Part shown: in pieces, positions 1 to 13,134 of the stretch | Layout of the letters: every line of letters begins with the position of its first letter | Position numbering within the stretch: position 1 is the first letter of the stretch | NCBI GenBank assembly: GCA_004123355.1 | Contig: SCHM01000004.1 | Span: 3,132,316-3,196,315, forward strand | DNA length: 64,000 nt | Reading direction: 5' to 3' | Source: Amphirosellinia nigrospora | Lineage: Eukaryota; Ascomycota; Sordariomycetes; Xylariales; Xylariaceae | Translations under genes and position numbers: made by a program | Notes under the pieces: generated by a model | Seen by the model: only the letters and a program-made list of their open reading frames with translations | Database searches by the model: none | What the model was told of the DNA's origin: nothing

Positions 1-3000
1 CGGTGTGTACTGCTCCGCATTCATCATGAATAAATGATCGTCTCGACTTTCCGTTCAACGTACGCCTATGCATGCACTCTGCACGGTTTCAATAGCTACC
101 TTACCTATATGTACACGTAATATGAGTTGATGCTACGGCTACACTACACAAAAGAACGCTAGCGTGGCACGGCTCCCTTCCAATGCGAAACTCATGAGAG
201 TGCCAACAGGAGAATTGTTTGACCCTGTTGGATCCGCTTGTCGGCATCAGCAATCTAGATGGGTGATGGATCATGACATGTTGAGGAGCAAACAACCTCT
301 TAAAGCTGCAGTTCGCAAAGCTATTGACGCAATTAATGTGATGAGGCCACAGGTTCGAGATCCATAGGATAGTGTACGTAAGCTATGATAATGCCTGATT
401 CTGGCCTGATTATGAAGAGCATCCTTCTACTAGAGTGTCATTTGGAGAACCGGTAGGATCGTAGACTATTCATTAGTTACCAAGATCTGCTCTCTTCCCT
501 TCTACCCAGGACACACGGCACCCTCTAATCTCAAGATTCATGGAACAATGGAACCTATATTAGGAGGCTGATAAGGTACCATCTCCCTTCCCAATAAGGT
601 ATCTAAATCGCTTGATTCGAACCTTACGTAGCAGAGGAAAATGTGTACCATTGGGCCTAATAATAAGAACACAACCATATATATACGACTCGCGTAAGGT
701 AAGGCGAATCATCTGCCAAGACGGGCCTGTCATCATTGTCGATTTAAGGTTCCATTAGCACATACACAACAAGCGGCGGGTAACGGGCCATTCCGAGCAG
801 CCGTACGCCACCGAAGACGACGGAAGACGATCATGTGGCGCTAATTAGGCATCATCACACAAACTGTTGGTGTTCTAATGTAAGTAGAGAAAATGGAAAT
901 ATGATCGGTCGGATCGGGAGACGTGGCAGTCTGGACATCCCCGCAAGTCAATCAACTACTTAATAAGGTCAAGAGGCACCTCTTGTAGACACCGCTTGTT
1001 CTTAGGTCCAGGGCGCCAATGCCGCATATGCACTTAACTACTGTTTATGTACATGCAAGGCAGACTTGGGCAATCTTGTGCATGAGGGCGCGGGGGTTGA
1101 GTAAGGTGAGGCGGGAGCTCGCCATCATGTGAGAGTAATAGAACAAGATTAAGAGAACTATCGGTGAGAGTCGAAGAGCCGGCCCAAGCGTGACCTTGGG
1201 CAAATTGGCCTTGAACAGGCCGCGGCTGGCCTGGTCTCGATGCTTTGGGTTCTTTGTTGCGAAATAGCGGTCATGCCTACATCCGTTAGGATTACAGGAT
1301 ACGGCGAATTCGTTATGTGACACATGGCTTCATCTCACCAAGGTGCCTGACATTGTGGAATAAGGCTTCATATTGAGAGCTCCCATACAACGGCAACGGT
1401 GAGTCTCATGCGGGTTGCCAAGTTCATTCCGAGAATTCCTCTGAAATCCCGGAGCCGGCTTCTGAAAGAAGTATGTGCGGCCTTTTTCAGCATCCGAGAT
1501 GGGACTAACAATGCAATACGACTCGACTAAAACTAACCCTTAGGTACGTCCAAGCTTGTGGAGTAGGCTGTTGGTCTCTCAAGGTAAATCTGTCGTGCAT
1601 CTGCCAATGCGACAATGCAAGGCCGTCGTAACCCCATTGACCACTCACGATAAGTAGACGGCAGCGCTTAGCCAACTTTACCACTGCAGGCTCTCTTGGT
1701 CATACTTAGTCGCTTAAAGGAGCACTCTGCAGTGGGATATGCGGGTGGCTCGCCATTCGAGCCGCCTTCTTTTTCCCACTCCAGTAAAAATCAGGAGTGG
1801 CGTTTTGTTCCGCGACTCACATGTCTTGTAGGTTTTATGGTTAGGGCCAAGATTGAAGGGCAGTTCGCAGCGGTAAGTGATATGATGCCGAGAACGTCCC
1901 GGGCAGTCTGGACAACGACTGATCAAGGCTATGATGACCTCTGACCTCGGCTAGTTTTGCTGAGCAATAGAAAGTAATGCGCGAATTGTTCAAGCAAGCA
2001 ACAACACGGTTTCGTGTTCGAGCATTTGCCCTTTTTTTTATTAATTTTTTTAAGATGTTATAGGTATATGAACCTTGTGTCGGCTAAAATAGGAAAAGGC
2101 AGCGAAGGAGTTGGGAATGTCTGCACGTACATACTTAGTCCAACGGCGGTGGCGCGATTCTAGACCTCCTACCTCGTTCGGAGACGTGAAACGGGCCTAC
2201 TAATCAGAATCAAGACAAAATTGTATGATGGCCAAGAGGGACGGATTGCCATTTAGGTGAGATGCCAATCCATCCAACCTACAGTACATGTACATATAAC
2301 TGCGCTTGAGTTGTGGATATCCAACGCTAAAATAACTACCGGCGTATGCTGTGCTTAAGGGACCGAGGAAGAGCGTTAGGCAATGCCGGCGGCACAGAAT
2401 ATCTCGCAGGTCGTGTAATTAGTGCAGAAAGAAGCTCTCTTAGCAGAAAACCCTGAAACTAATTCGTCCGAGGCATAGCGTAACATCACGAAGTAAATGG
2501 ATATACGGTAGTTTCATGCGCAATGAAAGCGGACGTCGAATCAATTCCCAAACCATCAAATACTCGCAAATGGAAGAGAAACTACTCTTACCTAGGTAGG
2601 TAATACTGTACATACGTGCGTTGTATATGCACGTCTAAGTGGGTATGCAGGCGCCTTTTGTAGATCGCGTCTGAGCCTACTGCTAGTATGTACTTCGTAA
2701 AGGTGAGAAAAATATCAAAATGGTGACCGATATATATAACAATGATGACGTTTGGCCATCGGCAGACACGGCGCGAGATGCAGACTTAGATGCAGACTCA
2801 GATGCAGACGACGGCTCATGTCTCAGTAGATCGAGCACTACCCGGTACGTACATACATAATGGAAAAGTTGAAGGGTTGTCATCGGCACGCTGCACATGT
2901 GCATGTGTAGCGTAGATAACGCTGTGTAACTTGATATCGGTATCCGGTGCAAGGATCCATCAAGTTGCAGTACTTTTGTACAGACAGTGCGGAGACACCC

Positions 3001-4354
3001 TATTACCGCTCGACGTTTCTGTCGACAAGATACCTGCAGTACAGTAGCGCTTCATTTCCTATAGTGTACTCGGTAGCTATCTGGGTAAACCAAGACGTCC
3101 AGTACACTAGAGATAGGCTATTAGCGTTGCTGTGCCCCGAAACAAACAGCAGCAACAACATCGTCGTTGTTGTTACCAAGCTAGTACACCTAAGCAAGTA
3201 GATTGAGCAACACCACTCAGGTTGTATGTATTATATGTATATATAAAGTTCCAAAAGGTATCGTAGATTAGTCGGCGATCAAACCAGCCAAACCCCAAGA
3301 CGGCCACAGGCCAATCAGGAGCCGCAGCGGTATTCCTAAGTAGCCAGCTAGGTCTAACGGGGCCCTGCCAGGGTGCTCCCTGCGCACGAAAGACTTGGAG
3401 TTAAATTATACATGGATGGTGCCCAACGGGTTGACGGGGAACGCTGACACAAAAGGTCACAGGTGGGCCCGGAATAGGTACACTACGTGCCTAGTATGGC
3501 ACGGTACACTAAAATACGCTACGCTATGACGAAGCCCAGCTATCGTTACGCTTTTCCCTTTTTGCGCGGCGGTACGTGGTATTTAGCTAAGGTAGCAGAC
3601 AGCAGACAGCTAGCGGTAGGTAGGTACAAGGACGTACAGCACTGTACCTAAGGCATGTACTATGCCATCCTCGTCCTGGCGCTATAGGTACTAAGTAGGC
3701 TGGGCCGTTGCTCGTCCCGTCCCCAGTCTTCCGCGCAGCCCCGTACAAGTAGAAAGTAGAAACTGCTGTGCCGACATCCTCCACTCAACCAACCATTACC
3801 ATTGATGCACTTGCAGCTCGTCCACTTCATCTCCATCTCAGGTGTTGCGGCGCGCGCACATCATCTATGGTTCTGTGTCAATTGTTCTTACTCTCGCCCC
3901 CAGTTAGCTCCTCTCCTTCTCCATCTTCCACCTCGCCTTCTCCTCTCTCTTGGCCCCCTCTCTCCATCTACTTGGACAGCTCGCGCATTTTTTTTATCGA
4001 CGACTAAACAGCTTCGTACCATTTCCCTCCAACCCTCTCGACCACGACTTTGGAGCTGAAGTCACGTAGCCTATGACGAGAGAGCTCCTATGCGGAAATA
4101 AACTCGTATAGGGAAGGTCGATGTATCTCCAAATCACCGCCCTTGACAGTTAGCTCTCCTCTGCTACCCCTCGGGTTGACCAGATGCCGAATACTCTGTA
4201 ACTCCGCGTCTACCGCTTCCTCCATTGCAATTGGATTGTTACTATCTCGAGCCCTCGCCAACTAGATGCTGGTATAATCATCTTAGCATCACGCCTGCTT
4301 CTCACTGTTCTAACCAGAGACACTTCCCCTGGCCCCATTGAAGTCTAGTTCAAA
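1..4354. other. gene-poor region
   Basis: I see no supportable gene here. Open frames are short, lack conserved motifs and usually begin at non-ATG codons. The stretch has several CCTAGGTA/GTAGGTAGG-like motifs, which recur throughout the window, and a CT-rich tract near 3890-3990 that probably belongs to the promoter or leader of the gene starting at 4355. No tRNA, rRNA or transposon protein was recognised. Confidence 0.6.
2776..2810. repeat. short tandem repeat, 12-bp unit
   Basis: Three near-identical copies of a 12-base unit built on AGATGCAGACTT follow each other. It lies in non-coding DNA and has no evident function. Confidence 0.8.
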
Positions 4355-5778
4355 ATGGCAGCGGATCCTTTGGAAAGCGTCATCTCTAACGTCCCAGATT
4401 GGCTGAAGCGCTTGGAGGAGCTGAATAGTCAAATAGAACAACGGCAGCGGGATCTGGCTAAATTTTCTGGGGCGAGGCCACCATCGTCATCAGCCCAATC
4501 CATCCGTAATCGCGGGTCGACCGAATCTCTCAGGCCCCAAGACGACGGCCCGGCCCTCCCAACACCAGACCCAACCACGGATCAACCCCCTAAACCTATA
4601 AATACGGCTGTCCCCCCAGACCCCGAACGGACAACGCCGCTCCAATGGACCGCAGCCACCTTCCACCCCTGCCAGCGACCCGTGGACTGGCTCGTCACTT
4701 ATCCGACACCAACGAAGTCGTAGCCACGGCCCAGAGACGCGCTCGTGCAACTGTTCGCAAACGACAAAAGTCTGATTCGATGATCAGCGCTGAAGGGACA
4801 ACTCCTAAATACAGGTCGCGAAGGATGGTCATGGTCTATTACGACAGCTATGTCCAGTCTTTCTTCGAGGAGCTAGTCAAATTTGTGTCTGCCCAGCGGA
4901 ATCTTATGCGCAAAGCAAAGATGGCCGCCAAGGTGGCTCATATTAGGCGACTTGCTGAGCTCGAGATGCCCGAAGACGAAGACGAGGATGAAGGTGGCGA
5001 ATTGAAACCTGGAAATGAGTTAATTGCCGCGGGCCCCATCACGCCTGCTTCCAACAACAGACAAGGTGGCCCAGAAGAGATGCGACTACAGTATCTCAAC
5101 ACTCGCTCATATGGGAGTGGCTTAAGGAGCCCAGCTTCAATTTAATACCTGGGAGAGGATGAGAACAAGTGCTTGAATGGAGGGCTAGGACTGTTCAACG
5201 AGAAGGGTGACATCTGGGATGACCTAGATAAGGGCCTCGAGTATGTTCAAGGGCTATGCGAGCGTGCCGCACACCAGTTTCTTCGAGATGGTGACTGCAA
5301 TGAAGAGATTGAGAAGATCAAGGTTCGCTTAATGAAAGTCAAAGAACTGGCTATCGACGAGAAAGCACGCGTCTCGGCTGAGCAAACCAAAAACGATATC
5401 CAGCCCGAGCCGAAGCGTGACACAGTCAATGAACCTAAGCAGGACACAATCCCTGAATCCGGGCACGATCTGGTACTTGAACCCGATCACCATTTAGTTC
5501 CTGCACCAACACATGAGTTACCTGAACCCCAGCATGATTTGGTACCTGAACCCCAGCATGCTTTGGTACCTGAGGCCACACGAGATGCGGTGCCCCAGAC
5601 AGAACCCATGAAGTCTCGGACATTCCGCCGTCGACTATGCGAAGGGACTTTGGTGCGTTAACTCCAGCAAATTCCCCCTCGAGAGGGCCGGCTAGAAATC
5701 GACGAAGGAATCGAAGTGGACATGGACGATTTCAAACCGGTCTACAGATCGACAAGGCTGATGAGACGCCCTGTTTAG
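4355..5778 (+). pseudogene. conserved fungal protein of unknown function, disrupted
   Basis: The reading frame starts at ATG 4355 (MAADPLESVISNVPDWLKRL) and would give about 474 residues. The N-terminal segment is a short coiled-coil-like stretch plus disordered linker. A conserved-looking middle follows (VYYDSYVQSFFEELVKFV, then RNLMRKAKMAAKVAHIRRLA) and a helical segment (YVQGLCERAAHQFLRDGD). The tail is a degenerate acidic repeat of the EPQHDLVP type. I recall the middle blocks from unnamed Sordariomycete proteins and know no function. The frame changes once, between about 4640 and 4700. In-frame TAA codons lie at 5143-5145 and 5659-5661. Coding sense resumes after each and reaches a TAG at 5776-5778. 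Both stops become CAA (Gln) with one T-to-C change, which is the CpA-to-TpA change produced by RIP. Recent decay or sequence error are both possible. Confidence 0.7.
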
Positions 5779-7069
5779 GAGATGAATAACGGCTTATCAC
5801 CCATGTTCCTGGGAATGCTTGCATTTGGCACATATGACATGAAACAACATTGCACATAAAATCATTTATCGCATCACAACGCATCGCATCACATCGCATT
5901 GCATCACAACGGAGTTCCTTATCGAGTCGGACGAGCAATTCTATTTTTATCGCTCAGTTGGAATGGCCCGGGGGGTCAGTCTGAAAGCGCAAAATCACCA
6001 CCGTCCTATTACACGCCAATCTTCCCAACTGCGAGAGATATCAGTTAAATATATGAATTCAGGAAAAGTACTTCTGGCATATTTTGCATCGGGTAGCTGG
6101 GTGTAGTAGTGCCCTGGTGGTGAGCAGGCGACAGCATCACTGAAGGCAATTACATATTACCAGGGCGTTAGGAGAGTTTTCTCATGGAGTAGCGGAACAA
6201 ATAACCGTTCACGGGCGGCACACCCTGTTTATTTACACGTACATACTACTGGTTCTACATATTGGCCAACCACGAATCGGCAGGGTCTACCCGATAATCA
6301 TGTCTAGTTCGACTTGACGACAGAATGTCATCGTATCATGCCATGATACAAGGAAGAAAAAAAGGAAAGGGCAGAGGGCCTAACGCATCTATGAGCATCG
6401 AGGCAGCATTTTAAGAATAATCACCTGGGATAGTCATTGGGCCAAGCAAATAAGACGTAAATAAAATAACTTAATTTTCCAGAATCTGGCCCTCGATGCT
6501 TTCTTTTCCTTGCTTTTTTCCGGCACGTATCCAAAACACCAGTCTAATGGTGGTTTTTGGATTATGACGCGAATACCTAGGTAATAACAGCCAGGCCGAG
6601 ATCCCTTCTGGTTCCGCCTAATCCGGGGAGATATTGTAGGTGAGAGTGGCCATTCCATCACATGCAAAAGATACTAGGTAGGTAGGTACGCGGCATTAAC
6701 GTCAGGGCATCTATCCATCTATCATGCGAGTCTGACACTTGAGCTCTGTTTAAGGTATGTATTATGTCCGTCAATAGACTTAGACTTATCCCTTCTTCTC
6801 ATTATCGTCTCTTTCGTCATGCTTGGCTGATCCCATCATCCTGCCCCCTTCACGCCCCTACCCTTGCCCAACTAAATTATGGTCACTGTAGAAACTTTTC
6901 GGCTGGACATTGCCTAGTACACGTGACGGGGTTTATCTATGTACACATAGTTTCGACTTCTTTTCACCGGGATTAAACTATCGAGACGTGAGGGGTAGAG
7001 TTGGATGAGCCGGTTGATGGGACGGGATCATGGGTAATTACTAGTTATTCAACTTCTCTCCGGCTCCTA
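5779..7069. other. intergenic region between two 3' ends
   Basis: This lies between the 3' ends of the disrupted gene and the Zn2Cys6 regulator. Apart from a short CATCGCAT-type microsatellite I see nothing coding or structured. Confidence 0.6.
5870..5912. repeat. GCATC(A/G)CA microsatellite
   Basis: An imperfect run of GCATCACAAC, GCATC and ACATC units over about 40 bases in non-coding DNA. Confidence 0.75.
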
Positions 7070-9659
7070 TCAGAGATACTCGCTTAACACCGACACTCTC
7101 GTGCGCGCGGCGTCGGAGCCGTGGTCGCCGTCGCTCATTATTTTCATGATTTGGATCATGCGTGCTGTGATGTTCACGTTAGTCGCTGTTCGTTCGTTCA
7201 CACTGTGAACGGGGAAGACAAATAAGCTACGCTGGGGTTCGTTGGCCTAGACTCACTGATATCCGCCTTGGCCTTCGAGAAGAGCGGGTCGCGCGTCATC
7301 TGGTCGGCCGTGGCGGGATCGCGCGCGGCCTCGCGCAGCACGCCGCCTATGCAGAGGGCCTCGAGGAAGGCGCGGTGGTTGAAGACCCACCAGACGCGGG
7401 CCTCGGTGTCGAAGAGGGTGAAGAGGACGAAGAAGGCGGTGATGGCCTCGTGGGCGGCCTCGAGGGTGCCGCGGATGTTGACGGGCACGTCGGGGCTCTC
7501 GGAGGCGTGCACGGCATGAGGTTGTGGTAGTAGTTGGAGCTCAGGAACAGCGTCTGCCGCACCACGCGCTTGTTGCTGTTGGCCAGCTGCGCGATGCCGT
7601 CCTGGTCCCACGACCGGAAGATGTCGGGGAACGACCGGTACACGGACCGGAAGTCGGCCACCAGCTTCGACTTCTGCCGCTGCGTCGAGCAGATGGGCAG
7701 GTCCAGCGACCGCGGGCTGCATATCGTCTCCTGCACCAGGTTCGCGAGCATCCACGACCCCTTGATGTAGGCCGTGTCGGTCGGGTCCGAGTGCGCCACG
7801 TTGTACGAGTGCTCCGCGAAGTCGTCTATCCTCACGTCGGTGTGTGTCGCGCTTGGGGGAGTGAGAGTAGCACGGTTAGGAAGGTATCTTGAACTAAGAC
7901 GGCCTGCCAGAGTTTCCGCCTTTGCTGCTTCTCAAACGGCGAAGCCTCTGGTGTTACTATCAAAGCGTCAGTTGCGTCACGGCTTCAACAGCTAGTTGCT
8001 TATGTAAACGGCCCTTGCACGTACCGATATTAGGGTCCCTATGTAAGCCCATGGCGTAAGCTTGGCGCATGAGTATGCCGGCGAAGGCCCAGCCGTCTGA
8101 TGCGTGATTATCGTTGATGAGGAAGTAGCAGAGCAACACCATGGCCTGGACCGAGTGTATCGAGGCAGTGCTGAGGTAGGAGCTCATACGTAGCGCTTGG
8201 TTGCCGGCCGAGGCGTAGAACTCGGCCGTCTGTTTCCGATCCTGGGGATTCGTCGTCGACACGAACTGCGTGCCCAGGGCCAACATGACGAAGAGCAGGG
8301 CGACGAAGGAGGCGTCGGCCTGCCCCGAGACCTTCATCATCCAAAACTGCTCGTACTCGGCGTAGAAGCTCTGGCTGTGGACCATGGGGTAGACGGGGTC
8401 GACGCACTCAAAGTACTGGCTCAGCAGGATGTCGGCCTGCAGTTTCTCGGGCAGGACCCCGATGACCTCGGGGAGCCCGCCCTCGCACGTCCAGTAGTTG
8501 GCGAAGGGGTGCTCCGAGCCTATGCCGAAGACGTTGGAAGCTGTGGAATGCGAAAAAGGAATGTTAGAGAGTAGACCAGTGGACGAGGCGACAGACCCAC
8601 GCGTGGTCGTGTCTCCGGTGTGAATACCTCTGTCCGCTATGTTCGGCAACGCGGGCTTGATCCCGCTCGCCGACAGCTTCTTCTTAGGCGGCTTCGTCAT
8701 CCTCCTGCCGTTGGTGGCAGATCGCGTCGTCTCCCTTTTTGTGAGGGAACGTCAGTCAGACCAGAGTTGATCACATAGGAAGCGGAACATGAGCATGGGT
8801 GGGGGCGAGGTGAAGTGAGATGAGATGGGAGTTCTGCTCACTCTAAGAGGTTCGCGACATGTGCATAGCGACATTCTGTCTGTCGTTTTATGCCTAACCA
8901 CATGATCTATCAGTACCTGCGTCCAATTAAAGCACTGATGCGCACCAGACTTAGAGAGGCTTACATGCTAAGCAATGCGGCCTGCCTCTGTCACACTAGA
9001 ACTCGTTGAACTGTTAATATCTCTATCCTCGAGGAATCAATTAGACAGACATGTCACAAAAATAGGCAATGTGGTTCCGTCGGTCTCATCGAATCACCAA
9101 AAAACATGTCGACCATCCAGATCCCAGAGGCTGGCATTTTAAAGCCCTTGGGAAATGTGTAAGGCCTTCGTAAGCTATGGGTGCCTGCATCAGTACCACG
9201 TCGTACTGACGCAATACGCTCCTCCACCAGTAAATGGAAGGATTCATGTGCAGCATACATGCTTGAAGCCGATGATAGAAGGCGTTGTATTACATGAACG
9301 GGCTGATCCCGAATTTCTTTAAAAAGGGAAACAAGAAAAATTAAAATTGGCTAAAAAGCACTTACCTTTGTCTTGCGCTCAACACATTCATGACAGGATA
9401 GCGTCGGTTTGTTGCGCTTTTGCTTCTTTTTCAGGGGTTCGAGGGAAGATGGGCCGGCGGCGACGCTACTCCCGGTGCTGGCCCCGTCGTCCGGCTCCGA
9501 CTTGGCCAAGTAGAACGGCTGGTGGCCAGAGTCGGGTGACGCGTAAATAGAATTGGTGGAATCGGGGCTTAATATGCCAGGAGGCGAGTGGATCGAGGTG
9601 TCGATGGCGCCTTGGCCGCTGCTGTACGACAACGGCGGCGGGAATTGGGAGCTCGACAT
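7070..9659 (-). CDS. Zn(II)2Cys6 transcription factor with fungal-specific regulatory domain
   Basis: A nuclear DNA-binding regulator, target unknown. Splicing gives exons 9366-9659, 8965-8995, 8842-8893, 8025-8734, 7257-7956 and 7070-7164, about 627 residues. The zinc cluster is spread over the first three exons: SCHECVERKTK, then CDRGRPHCLA, then CIKRQTECRY. This restores a full six-cysteine CX2CX6CX6CX2CX6C motif with the basic RKTK segment. The middle carries the fungal transcription-factor domain (PF04082-like), with ECVDPVYPMVH and WAFAGILMRQAYAMGLHRDP. An in-frame 87-nt intron is likely at 8541-8627, since it has a CTAAC branch site and a CACAG acceptor. Exon 5 needs one extra base at a C run near 7847 and another near 7515 to keep frame. 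Both sides are otherwise conserved, so I suspect sequence error. The last intron has a clear CTAAC branch site. Confidence 0.88.
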
Positions 9660-12637
9660 ACGAGCGTCTGTCTGGCTGGCGTGGGTCGGGGGGGGTTTTT
9701 TTTTTTACGACTAGCACAAAACCACCCGGAGACAGGAACGGCGGCAACGGCGGCGCGGCGGCGGCGGCGGCTGGCGGTAGCTGCGGGTATGATGGGAGTA
9801 GTAATCCTGGATGCTCACTAGTCGAGGATTGCCGGTGGGAGAGAGGCGCGAAAGGTCTTGGCTTGGCCGGGCCGGGAATAACGGGCGAGCGGTTGCGAAT
9901 GCTGGGACCCTTTTGCGAATCGGGGATGCGAAGGATGGAGATGGATGGATATAAGAATGTTCGGGGGACGGGAGAGGGGGGAGAGCCAAGGGCCGCCGTC
10001 GCGTTTGGAGAAAACTGGAGATGCTATCTGTAGATATAATGTATAACGCAGTCAAGTCGTCCTCGATACCACCCTCATTAAGTCAAGTCGTATTTGTAGT
10101 AGTTAGTCTAGCTCCCGCGCTCTCGCGCCCTTGAGCGAGAGTCTCTCTGTCTTCCTCTCCCAGGATCTTGGCCCTTCCCCCCTCGAGAGGGTCAGATCGC
10201 CGAAAACGCCCATGGCATGGCAAGGCACGGCATGGCATGGCGCACAGGTAATCACTAATCAGTCAAACCAACTAACCTAGCTGTTGCTTCCTCCCCCCCC
10301 GTCTACACACGCGTCTCTAACCGGTCACGTTCGCTTGTTGTTAGCTAACCTGCGACTGTCGTCGGTTTGGGTGGCTCGGCCAGCAATCATCGAATATTGT
10401 GGACTAATAGCACACTTCTGTCAATCAAATATATGCATGTCTCCATTTGGCCAGTGTACAGTACTTCGCGAGTACAAGTCCCGAGCGCGAGGCCGCTCTA
10501 AGACGATATAGGTCTACCTTAGTTGGGTAGCCCAAGCAGACCCAAGCATCTCAACCCTTGCTAGGCTCTCTTGTGGGCTGGGAGTCCCCGTCTGCTCATC
10601 GGGAGCTAACTTGACTGCTCAAGCCTAGGAATTCCGAGTTCTACTTCTTTACTTCTTGCGAAGCCTTCTCATTGCTGAAACTAGACCTCGGTAAGCAAGT
10701 ACTGGCGAGGACGAGATAAGGCTTGACAGCCAATTGACGTAATAGACTCGCGTGGTTACAACTCTGTATAGGTACGTGGGATATACTAACTCGTGCTCTA
10801 AAGCAGAGGGGGCAATTAGATCCTGGTGGCAACAAGGGTCCTCGCGCCCAGTTACTGGTTGTGTGACGAGTCATCAGCACTTCCCAACTTGGACTTGGAC
10901 TTGGGGTGCGTGAACGCCCATCCTCGATGTCGCTTCGCCTATCTCCGATCCAAGTAGGTATGGACCTGTATGGATATGGATGTAGGTAAGGCGGTGGATA
11001 CAGCCTGCTACATCTGGCGACAGACATTGATTACGTAGCTGTATAATAAGAAAGTATTGCAACCCAGCCAGGACACTTACAGGACACTTACAAGGGGTTC
11101 CCCTTCGACGTATCATCCAACCCACGCTCTAAAGCACCGATATTACAAACCACCTGGTGTGTTGGCGACCCAAACTGCAGAGTTCATGTTGCCCTTCGAA
11201 CCCGCAGGCGGAGTCGTCGAGCTTGGGTCTGCGGGCGATTACCGAGATGGCTTAGTAACGGCCTGCAATCCTTCGCGAATCACGACAAGGTAGGCATCAA
11301 CCCAACAGCGCTATTGCCCCTGTCAGCATATGCAGCTCCTCATCCCCCAGTTGAGAATCCCGTATTGATATGAAATGGCGTCAGCGCCGTGACCTCTCGC
11401 GGCTTTCGGTCCGGGCCCTGACTTGCTAGCTCATCCTCCATATTCCGGGTTCGGAGAGGGTCTTATTGAGCTAACTCGCGAAGAGGTAGTGTAAAAATGA
11501 ATGGCACTTAGTAGAATCGCGATAGGGCGGCAGGGCTGAGGTCGACCGCTTACCGGAATGGGAAAACGAAGCTCTGTTTCCTCCCCGTAACCCAATCAAA
11601 AATACTCCGGGACTCCGCAACACGACGGTGCGCGCAAAGTGTTACTCGCCCAGCTTGGACTCCGGTTTCCCCAATATATCTTGCCGGTATTGAGTTGACG
11701 GTTCAACGGTAATGATTCGCGAAAAATAAGCTTTCTTCCACTTACGAGGGTATAGTTGCCTGATTGACTAATCAATAACAAATCATATTAATATGACCAT
11801 CGTCTTCGAAACTGGAGTACTAATACAGCGGCATGCAAGCGTGATCGCGAAGCACTGCCCGTCATCGATCCTCAGAACAGCATCATAGCACATAAATATT
11901 AATCGACCGGCTAAAAAAGAGAATCAGGCGTTTCTGGACTCTTGATAGGGCCATCGCCGGATCCCACGGCCAATCCGACTTACGAATGAGCCGCTCGGGC
12001 GGTTAGTCATCTTACAACATCAGATTCGACGGTCCGCAACTTTGAGCATTATAAGCAGATGTGCGTCACGATGCATAGCCACTTGATGCCTGAACCATAA
12101 TAGGACAATTACCAAGCAGATTAGGTCTCACTTCCCATCTGACAAAACTTGAGAGGAGACAAACAAGCCCACGCATACATTATCAAAAGCCTGCTATTCT
12201 GCGCAGGGCGTACGTGGTTAGACCGGGGTCTTGGCAAGTTTCTGCCGAAGCCGTCGATATGCGGAAACACCGGTGAAGAACTCGATTCGGCGTCCCACAA
12301 GTCTGACCACCCAGCTTAACCAGACCTCGGCGGTTCGGATTTGCAAAATCATGGCAAAGGGGTGACCTAATCGACAAGAAATTCGGCTACGAAACTCGAC
12401 ACAGAGGCATTGCGTTTCAAGACAGAAATACATCCTTAACACCATGCTCGCATAGGTCACCAAGGCAAGGCAAAAATTTTCCATAACCTGTCACGCAATT
12501 AACTCGCAAAGTAACAACCTGCCAGGGGCATGGGAGTGCGTCTTTCAAATCCCGACAGATCGTAGTTCAGTGGCGAAAAGTACGATGCCAGCAATTCCAA
12601 TTTACGTAGTTCTAACAAAGTGTGTTTCAGAGCCTCA
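9660..12637. other. gene desert upstream of the Zn2Cys6 gene
   Basis: The part next to 9660 is purine/pyrimidine-skewed and GC-rich with a poly-T/poly-G run near 9690, plausibly promoter and leader of the regulator. The rest has only short, motif-free open frames on both strands. The last kilobase becomes AT-richer as the repeat island begins. Confidence 0.55.
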
Positions 12638-12642
12638 GAAAG

Positions 12643-12876
12643 TGTCACACGGATTTTCAGCCCTCGTTTATTTGTTCCCTTTTGGGTTATATTGGCTACA
12701 CAGGCCCAACGGAGGTCCGTTGGGGTAGCCCGAAATCTGTGTATATATAGGCTAGTCAGGTCCCGAGTCCTCTGGAAAGGAATCTAGAGAGCAAGAGGTC
12801 CTTTGACGCCATAGCCAATTATTAGATCTGAAGGAATGAAGCTATTCCCAAGCCCTCAAACAGAGCCCTTGTGACA
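12643..12876. repeat. left LTR of the TRIM-like element
   Basis: 234 bp with TG...CA ends. It contains a TATATATA-type core promoter candidate and a perfect 9-bp hairpin stem with a 2-nt loop at 12705-12724. Confidence 0.92.
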
Positions 12877-13134
12877 GATAATTGGCTACCACTCGAAGCC
12901 CCTCTTCCCTTTCGCAAAACGAAAGGTACCCCCTTTTTCGCGCTGGCTTGACCAGGCCTTGCGACGAGAGGTATTGCCTAGTGCCTACTCCGCGCTGGCG
13001 AACGAGTGCTTCGATTGACTAGGTCTGCAAGAGGAAGCACCTCTCCCGCGCTAGCTATCGATTGACTTCTCGATTCGACCAGGTCATGCAGGATAAGGTA
13101 TTAAGAGCAAGAACCTCGAATTGCGCTGGCAAGA

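Noticed and set aside
1-4354. Subtelomeric or telomere-adjacent origin of the gene-poor left end
   Set aside because: No TTAGGG-type array or known subtelomeric gene is visible; low gene density alone is not evidence.
9054-9260. Possible alternative second half of the zinc cluster (RIASVRRGTD)
   Set aside because: It lacks the cysteines. The true small exons were found at 8965-8995 and 8842-8893 with proper splice sites and all six cysteines.
9711-10055. 114-codon minus-strand frame rich in Pro/Arg/Ser
   Set aside because: It lies in the low-complexity upstream region of the Zn2Cys6 gene and looks like translated leader sequence.
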